The notes under the pieces are model-generated. The model saw only the letters and a list, made by a program, of their open reading frames with translations, was not told where the DNA came from and made no database searches. 8,132 nucleotides of DNA from Patescibacteria group bacterium (GTDB lineage Bacteria; Patescibacteriota; Andersenbacteria; UBA10190): NCBI GenBank assembly GCA_022574795.1, contig JACZRJ010000019.1, positions 1 to 8,132 of the forward strand, read 5' to 3'. Position numbers and translations under genes: made by a program. Shown in pieces: positions 1 through 3,588 of this stretch. The stretch's first letter is position 1. The number at the start of each line of letters is the position of its first letter.

Positions 1-49
1 CTACAATGTGTTTTCTAATAACAACTCTTTATGTATTAGGTATAATTAA

Positions 50-78
50 AGTATAACACATATTAAAGAAAAGTTAAA
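50..78 (-). promoter_or_regulatory. Possible promoter for a gene beyond the left edge
   Basis: On the minus strand a TATACT hexamer (50-55) lies 17 bases downstream of TTTAAC (73-78), a weak -35 match. It sits just after the terminator that ends the DUF1064 gene, so it could start the next minus-strand unit outside the window. The surroundings are very AT-rich, and a TATAAT also occurs on the plus strand at 41-46, so chance matches are likely. Confidence 0.3.
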
Positions 79-90
79 CACGACCCCCAC

Positions 91-113
91 AAAAAAAGGT
101 ACATTTCTGCACC
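91..113 (-). terminator. Intrinsic terminator of the phage-type gene cluster
   Basis: Read on the minus strand, GGTGCA and TGTACC form a 6-bp stem (one G-U pair) around a GAAA tetraloop, followed at once by seven T. It begins 7 bases after the stop codon of the DUF1064 gene. This is a textbook Rho-independent terminator and marks the 3' end of the leftward transcript. Confidence 0.85.
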
Positions 114-120
114 CTCTCCC

Positions 121-468
121 CTAAACCTCAATAAAATTTATATCTGGGAACTTATACAAAAATAGTTTTCTTTTGATTTTGTACACTTCAGTTTTAAACC
201 CCTTTACATCCACTGTTATTCGCTTTTGAGACTCAATGTCGTAGAATTGAAAGTCAGGTGAATAGGTTATGGCTCTGTTATGCTTCCCCTCATACCTGAA
301 AGAATCCTGTAGTATAAACTTTGGTTGTAATTGCAGCTCTTTAATAATTCCCTGTTCCTGCATGAGCCTATATTTTATATACCAATTTTTTTCTTTGATA
401 CTGTCGAACTTATGGCCGTCGCAGATTACTTTTTTATTTTTGTATTTACTTTTTCTTTGAAAACTCAT
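121..468 (-). CDS. DUF1064-family phage nuclease-like protein
   Basis: The 115-residue protein has the layout of the phage DUF1064 family: a basic N-terminus, a 'DGHKFDSIKEKNWY' segment (17-30), an 'LQPKF' strand (47-51), then 'YSPDFQFYD' (69-77) and 'VDVKGF' (86-91). Glu26, Asp72 and the Asp87-x-Lys89 pair fit a PD-(D/E)XK nuclease core. Members are small phage proteins suspected of cutting DNA during replication or recombination; the exact substrate is not known to me. The ATG is preceded by a purine-rich SD (GGAAGAGGGAAG). It is the last gene of the cluster, overlaps the small gene upstream by 23 bases, and is followed by a terminator. Family assignment is fairly secure; nuclease activity is inferred from the residue pattern. 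Confidence 0.8.
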   Translation of the reverse strand: MSFQRKSKYKNKKVICDGHKFDSIKEKNWYIKYRLMQEQGIIKELQLQPKFILQDSFRYEGKHNRAITYSPDFQFYDIESQKRITVDVKGFKTEVYKIKRKLFLYKFPDINFIEV

Positions 469-565
469 CTTCCCTCTTCCGTTTTAGTTTTTCCGCTGTC
501 GCCTGGCTCGATTTCGGCCAATGACGCAAATTGGCCGAAAGTATTGCTTTGGTGGATTTGGTCAC
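446..565 (-). CDS. Small basic phage-type protein, 39 aa
   Basis: This short frame starts at a GTG that overlaps the TGA of the preceding gene (GTGA junction) and ends at a TAA 23 bases inside the DUF1064 gene. An AAGAGGG SD lies 7 bases before the GTG. The product begins MTKSTKAILSANLRHWPKSS and ends in a lysine/arginine-rich helix, so it is very basic and may bind nucleic acid. I do not recognise its family. The case for it is positional: it fills an otherwise empty 93-base gap, has a well-spaced SD and stop-start coupling on both sides like its neighbours. A perfect 10-bp inverted repeat (512-521 with 531-540) lies inside it. It is below usual gene-caller length limits. Confidence 0.6.
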   Translation of the reverse strand: MTKSTKAILSANLRHWPKSSQATAEKLKRKREDEFSKKK

Positions 566-780
566 TCTATCGCCCTCTTAGCAATATGAAACATTTCTGA
601 ATCTGTTAATTTTACAGGAAAATCCCCATACGACGACGGCTTGAGTGTCGAAATTTCTTCCAACGCCTTTTTGTACTTCACCGCCTTATAAACATCATCC
701 ATTACTTTTTTTGCTAATTCTGGGCTTACTTCCTCGCCGTATGAATAGCTAAAATCGTGTTGATATGTTGTTTTACTCAT
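562..780 (-). CDS. Hypothetical phage-type protein, 72 aa
   Basis: The small acidic/helical protein has no motif I can name. It has a tyrosine-rich N-terminus (about residues 6-14) and two predicted helices around residues 18-45 and 60-72. The ATG overlaps the TGA of the preceding gene (ATGA), and a GAGAGG SD lies 7 bases upstream, so translation is probably coupled to that gene. Its own TGA overlaps the GTG of the 39-residue gene. Tight overlaps of this kind are typical of phage early operons. No membrane segment or signal peptide is visible. Function unknown. Confidence 0.7.
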   Translation of the reverse strand: MSKTTYQHDFSYSYGEEVSPELAKKVMDDVYKAVKYKKALEEISTLKPSSYGDFPVKLTDSEMFHIAKRAIE

Positions 781-1061
781 CCCAGTGCCTCTCTAAACTT
801 ATCTGTGCGCTTCTTCCAAGCGTCTGCCATTGTAATATTATCGCCGTACATGTCGTATATCATCTCATCAATATTGGAAAGTAGCTTTTCACTAAGTCCT
901 CTGTACTTGTCGCGTTCTTCATCTAGTTGCACACACCAACTCTCTAATGAAGTGCTTTCTCTCTCTGAGCCGCCTATTCGTCGGCCATACACCATTAATA
1001 TTGATTCTCCATTAGGAGAAACTATAGCCTTATAATTACCATTCCATTTAAAATAACTCAT
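777..1061 (-). CDS. Hypothetical phage-type protein, 94 aa
   Basis: The start is set at the ATG at 1061 because AAGGGG lies six bases before it; another in-frame ATG at 1067 would place the same SD directly against the start. The protein opens MSYFKWNGNYKAIVSPNGES, suggesting a small beta-rich N-terminal part, and continues with a charged helical stretch rich in Glu/Asp/Lys (roughly residues 45-94). It has no recognisable catalytic motif, cysteine cluster or membrane segment. It follows the helicase loader gene by about 31 bases and is stop-start coupled to the next gene. Function unknown; its context is the replication end of a phage-type operon. Confidence 0.7.
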   Translation of the reverse strand: MSYFKWNGNYKAIVSPNGESILMVYGRRIGGSERESTSLESWCVQLDEERDKYRGLSEKLLSNIDEMIYDMYGDNITMADAWKKRTDKFREALG

Positions 1062-1092
1062 CCCCATCCCCTTGTTGATACGTGGTTTTTGT

Positions 1093-1848
1093 TCATAGTC
1101 GTAAATCCTTCCCTAATACATGAAATACGCCTTTTGCTATCCTTGAGCTAATCCGTCCGGTGTATCGTTCTTCCAGTTGGATTGGATCGCAATTTGTTGT
1201 AATTATCGTCTTTAAATTATTCTCCTCTCTTATTTTGAGGATACCGGCGATTTCTCCAGAATCCCGTTTATCTTCCTGCCCGAGATCATCGATCAATAAA
1301 ACCTTTGCCCGATAAAATCTCTTGAGGTTATATTGATTTGTATCAAATGTTTCGGTTTTAAGAAGCTTAATCATATCTAAGGATGAATAATAACCGGCAT
1401 CTTGAGCTGTGCCTATATCCTTAGTCCGATAAATACCCTTAAGGCCCAAACATGCGAGGATATAAAGAGATAACCGAGTTTTACCATTTCCGTAATTTTC
1501 AGATGCAAAAGTAATATTCCAATAATCGGAATTACAGAACCTTGATATGATGTCAGTCGCTTTTTTTAAAGTCTTATCTACCTCCCATGAACTAACGTGC
1601 CTCAACTCCATTTTCTCGAAATCCTCCATTTTTACTGTCTTGTAGGCTTCCGGAATGACTCTTAAGATGCGGCTGAATACATTTCTGTTAACCTGTAATG
1701 ACATTTTATTATAAACTAGGGTTTCACATCGGAGAGAACAAATAGAGGGCTTCATGGCGCCCATACTCGCACCAAGTAAACCGCTTAATGCATCATATTC
1801 GAATTCTTTTTTACATTCCATGCAGTTTGTTTTTAGTCTGTTGTCCAT
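1093..1848 (-). CDS. AAA+ helicase loader (DnaC-like) with N-terminal zinc motif
   Basis: The 251-residue protein carries a P-loop ending 'NYGNGKT' (118-124), a Walker B 'VLLIDDLG' (183-190), a sensor-1-type 'ITTNCD' (216-221) and a C-terminal 'RISSRI' (232-237) fitting the arginine-finger region of DnaC/IstB/DnaI-type ATPases. Such proteins deliver the replicative helicase to an origin. At the N-terminus Cys9-x2-Cys12 and Cys37-x3-Cys41 could bind zinc, as in helicase-interacting domains of some loaders. The first glycine of the classical GxxxxGKT is absent (Glu117), so the P-loop is slightly degenerate. Its ATG overlaps the end of the replication protein gene by 16 bases, and GGAGAGGG upstream serves as SD. 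The order initiator then loader parallels lambda O-P. Confidence in the class is high; the partner helicase is inferred to be the host's. Confidence 0.85.
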   Translation of the reverse strand: MDNRLKTNCMECKKEFEYDALSGLLGASMGAMKPSICSLRCETLVYNKMSLQVNRNVFSRILRVIPEAYKTVKMEDFEKMELRHVSSWEVDKTLKKATDIISRFCNSDYWNITFASENYGNGKTRLSLYILACLGLKGIYRTKDIGTAQDAGYYSSLDMIKLLKTETFDTNQYNLKRFYRAKVLLIDDLGQEDKRDSGEIAGILKIREENNLKTIITTNCDPIQLEERYTGRISSRIAKGVFHVLGKDLRL

Positions 1849-2582
1849 TTTGAACCCTCTCCAATTGTGGTTTTGACTTCTTCAGCTTTCCCGACTTCCT
1901 CAGTCCAACATTTTTGATTTATCCAAGTGCTTAGATTCTTCCACTCTGCGACAAACCCACCAGATGATTTTTTCAAAGATCGCTGATTAATGATGCAATC
2001 ACGTAAGGGCTTAAGATCTGGGAGGACTTCTTGCCAGTTGGTGTTTTTTGATTGGAAGTTCTCAAACTCTACTTCATTGCCGTTCTTAGTTCCTGGGTAG
2101 GCTTTCCGGAAAACATCAAACACATCTAATGATTCTTGATCTTTTAAAGATTCTTTACCTTTACTATTACCTCTACCTTTACCCTTACCTTTACCTATGG
2201 GGCTAAACAGCCCCTGTTCAGCCCCTAAAATCTTAGGAATTTCAGGAAATAGATTAAGTCTACCTTCAATTCTTTTAATGATTCCTTTATGGCAATTATT
2301 AGAACTATTAAGGATATGATTCTTCTGATGTCTTAGAAAATTTTTAATCCAAATGTAATCAGTACCTTTAGCCCCTATGTAGCCCCTGTTCAGGGCCTGT
2401 ATAGCACCTGAAACTTCATCAGTATTTAAACCAGTATGAAAGGCAATATAATCAGAATCAATCTCATAGAATCCTGCAATGTCACAATTATCACATAAGT
2501 ATAACCAGACAAGCTTTTCAGGTGGGGTTAATGATCTGAACCACTTATCAGACCATTTATTTTCATCGGTAAATCGGGACAT
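1833..2582 (-). CDS. Phage replication protein (initiator / replisome organizer type)
   Basis: The 249-residue protein has three visible parts. Residues 1-115 begin MSRFTDENKWSDKWF and look like the helix-rich N-terminal region of phage replication proteins ('LTPPEKLVWLYLCDNCD', then 'AGFYEID...TGLNTDEVSGAIQALN'), probably DNA-binding. Residues 130-143 are a Lys/Gly-rich linker encoded by repeats close to GGTAAA. Residues 155-230 match the C-terminal region common in phage initiators ('FRKAYPGTKNGNEVEFENF ... FVAEWKNLSTWINQKCWTEE'). It is followed, with a 16-base overlap, by a helicase loader, which supports a role in opening the origin. The ATG is preceded by GGAG at 8 bases. Iteron-like repeats lie within the gene and an attenuator-like leader upstream. 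The role is inferred from layout and context; no enzymatic motif is seen. Confidence 0.75.
   Translation of the reverse strand: MSRFTDENKWSDKWFRSLTPPEKLVWLYLCDNCDIAGFYEIDSDYIAFHTGLNTDEVSGAIQALNRGYIGAKGTDYIWIKNFLRHQKNHILNSSNNCHKGIIKRIEGRLNLFPEIPKILGAEQGLFSPIGKGKGKGRGNSKGKESLKDQESLDVFDVFRKAYPGTKNGNEVEFENFQSKNTNWQEVLPDLKPLRDCIINQRSLKKSSGGFVAEWKNLSTWINQKCWTEEVGKAEEVKTTIGEGSKWTTD
2209..2391. repeat. Paired AGCCCCT repeats inside the replication gene, candidate origin
   Basis: AGCCCCT occurs at 2209, 2220, 2370 and 2381 on the plus strand. The two copies in each pair are exactly 11 bases apart, about one helical turn. Two copies extend to AGCCCCTGTTC (2209-2219 and 2381-2391). The first copy also forms a perfect 6-bp hairpin with GGGGCT at 2199-2204. 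The roughly 140 bases between the pairs are strongly AT-rich. Two further copies occur outside the gene, at 2603 and 2987. Iterons plus an AT-rich zone inside an initiator gene is the lambda ori(O) layout. The origin role is inference. Confidence 0.5.
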
Positions 2583-2675
2583 CTTGGAGTCTCCAAATAA
2601 AAAGCCCCTACCGTTTAGAAGTTCGAACGAAGCCTGTATAAGGGCTTCCGACTAAAACAGAGGGGCGGAAAGTTT
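2583..2675 (-). promoter_or_regulatory. Structured leader with terminator-like U-tract before the replication gene
   Basis: Read on the minus strand, three nested helices can form: GCCCCT/AGGGGC (2661-2666 with 2604-2609), GTTTTAG/CTAAAC with one bulge (2652-2658 with 2613-2618), and GAAGCC/GGCTTC around an 8-base loop (2643-2648 with 2629-2634). The outer helix is followed directly by TTTTTATTT, as in an intrinsic terminator. The SD of the replication gene comes next and lies in a 5-bp hairpin, TTGGA/TCCAA (2584-2596). This suggests attenuation or antitermination control. No known riboswitch class is recognised. Confidence 0.5.
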
Positions 2676-2681
2676 AATACT

Positions 2682-2710
2682 ATTGTTTAAGGGGTTCGAA
2701 TCCCAGTCAA
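2682..2710 (-). promoter_or_regulatory. Candidate promoter of the replication gene
   Basis: TTGACT (2705-2710, 5 of 6 to the -35 consensus) and AACAAT (2682-2687, 4 of 6 to the -10) are separated by 17 bases on the minus strand. The implied start near 2675 lies about ten bases before the structured leader. The spacer holds an imperfect dyad centred on TTCGAA (2692-2704), a possible repressor site. A second TTCGAA dyad, GTTCGAAC, is at 2621-2628. Confidence 0.4.
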
Positions 2711-2713
2711 ATA

Positions 2714-3028
2714 TTAAATATCAATCTGGCCGCTTTGCAACTCTTCATAATCGAATAGCTCGCCTATTCTCGTGCCTTCCATGCCGTAAAGCCTATGACC
2801 ATCATCGCCGCAGCTATCACACTCAGAATAACCGGCATCTTCGCCAACCTCACGTCCATTACAGCAGTTAGGACACTTAATTAAACCCTCTAAGTGCTTT
2901 ATCACTCCTTGGCCTTCTCGAAACCAAGCTTGGAACCTTTTAATCTCTTTTATAAGCCATTTATTGTGATGGGAATTATGATGCAAAGCCCCTTTAAGCT
3001 TCTTATTTCTTTTCCGTAAATTACTCAC
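2714..3028 (-). CDS. Small zinc-ribbon protein, phage type
   Basis: The 104-residue product starts at GTG, preceded by GAGGCGGTGGAAA as SD. Residues 1-50 are basic and helical, rich in Lys, Arg, His and Asn. Cys52-x2-Cys55 and Cys70-x2-Cys73 then form a likely zinc ribbon, and the C-terminus is acidic. Such small zinc-finger proteins are frequent in phage early regions and often bind nucleic acid or regulate transcription, but I do not recognise this one. It lies between the replication gene (131-base gap with promoter and leader) and a small acidic gene (38-base gap). The zinc site is read directly from the sequence; the function is unknown. Confidence 0.65.
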   Translation of the reverse strand: MSNLRKRNKKLKGALHHNSHHNKWLIKEIKRFQAWFREGQGVIKHLEGLIKCPNCCNGREVGEDAGYSECDSCGDDGHRLYGMEGTRIGELFDYEELQSGQIDI

Positions 3029-3066
3029 TTTCCACCGCCTCGAGTTTTTCTACCTTTAATTCTAGC

Positions 3067-3330
3067 TTATTCATTTAGTGCCTTTAATTCCTTCTTTAGT
3101 TTCTCCCGCAATGGTCTAAGGTCGTGCCGTAGTCCTTCGGAATTGCGCTTGTCTGTATACTCGCTAGGCTCAAGCTGCCAAATATAGGCGTTTACTGAGT
3201 GTAACATTATTCCTAATTCATCCTCTGTGAATGTCATCGCTTCTGCTCCTGTTCTTTTTTTATCATCCGGCTCAACCTCGTAATCGTGCACCAACTCGGC
3301 ATCGTCTTTTACTTCGTTGTATTCGGTCAT
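3067..3330 (-). CDS. Hypothetical acidic phage-type protein, 87 aa
   Basis: The product has a strongly acidic N-terminal third (MTEYNEVKDDAELVHDYEVE) and a C-terminal helix of alternating charge ('LRPLREKLKKELKALNE', about 71-87) that may form a coiled coil. No catalytic motif, cysteine pair or membrane segment is visible. The ATG is one base past the stop of the broken frame upstream, and no good SD is present (AAGCAG is the best), so translation may have been coupled to the upstream gene. It belongs to the phage-type cluster by base composition and packing. Function unknown. Confidence 0.6.
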   Translation of the reverse strand: MTEYNEVKDDAELVHDYEVEPDDKKRTGAEAMTFTEDELGIMLHSVNAYIWQLEPSEYTDKRNSEGLRHDLRPLREKLKKELKALNE

Positions 3331-3331
3331 T

Positions 3332-3529
3332 TTAATAGCTGCTTAGATTTGATTCTAAATTTTTTCTATCCATCTTCTCGCGATCTTCTTTAGCTTGTGC
3401 GCGTTCTTTTTGCTGCTTATCTCTTTTTGCTTTTAACTCTTCTACATATTCGTTAAAATCATCCTGCCATTTGCCTTCATGAATCCATCCATAAGTTTCT
3501 TCGGTTCTTCCATCGATCTTGCGGATGTA
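3332..3529 (-). pseudogene. 5'-truncated phage-type gene fragment at the junction
   Basis: A 65-codon open frame runs from just after a TGA (3530-3532) to a TAA two bases before the next ATG. It has no plausible start: the only Met is residue 53. The peptide looks like genuine coding sequence, with a 'KIDGRTEETYGWIHEGKWQ' segment (residues 4-22) followed by a long charged helix rich in Lys, Glu and Gln, likely a coiled coil. Two TGA codons lie just upstream in the same frame. The simplest reading is a phage gene that lost its 5' end where the phage-type DNA meets the leuS side, by recombination, decay or assembly error. A frameshift near 3520 joining it to the open frame following the leuS stop is an alternative. 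Product family unknown. Confidence 0.5.
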
Positions 3530-3588
3530 TCAGTAGCATACTCAAAATGTACCAAGTGCAGTCTAGCTAATACAGACAAAGGTACGTC
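3530..3588. other. Junction between phage-type DNA and the leuS side
   Basis: Composition changes here from the AT-rich cluster to the more GC-rich leuS. The stretch holds no complete gene, no clear terminator for leuS and no recognisable tRNA or integrase site. In the leuS frame it stays open after the leuS TGA for about 48 codons, but without a start or SD. The exact breakpoint cannot be placed by eye. Confidence 0.4.

Noticed and set aside
512..540. Perfect 10-bp inverted repeat as an intrinsic terminator
   Set aside because: No T-run follows on either strand and it lies inside an apparent small gene between co-oriented genes.
2152..2196. GGTAAA-like tandem repeats as a regulatory array
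   Set aside because: They encode the Lys/Gly linker of the replication protein and vary as expected for a low-complexity linker; no separate role is needed.
2640..2710. Possible tRNA gene, from the GGTTCGAATCC T-loop-like sequence
   Set aside because: Only three T-stem pairs form, and no matching acceptor stem, D-arm or anticodon arm could be found on either side.
3530..3588. Reading the TGA codons before the truncated frame as sense (alternative code 25, as in Gracilibacteria)
   Set aside because: TGA ends leuS, the phosphatase gene and two phage-type genes at normal lengths, with overlapping starts, so TGA is a stop here.
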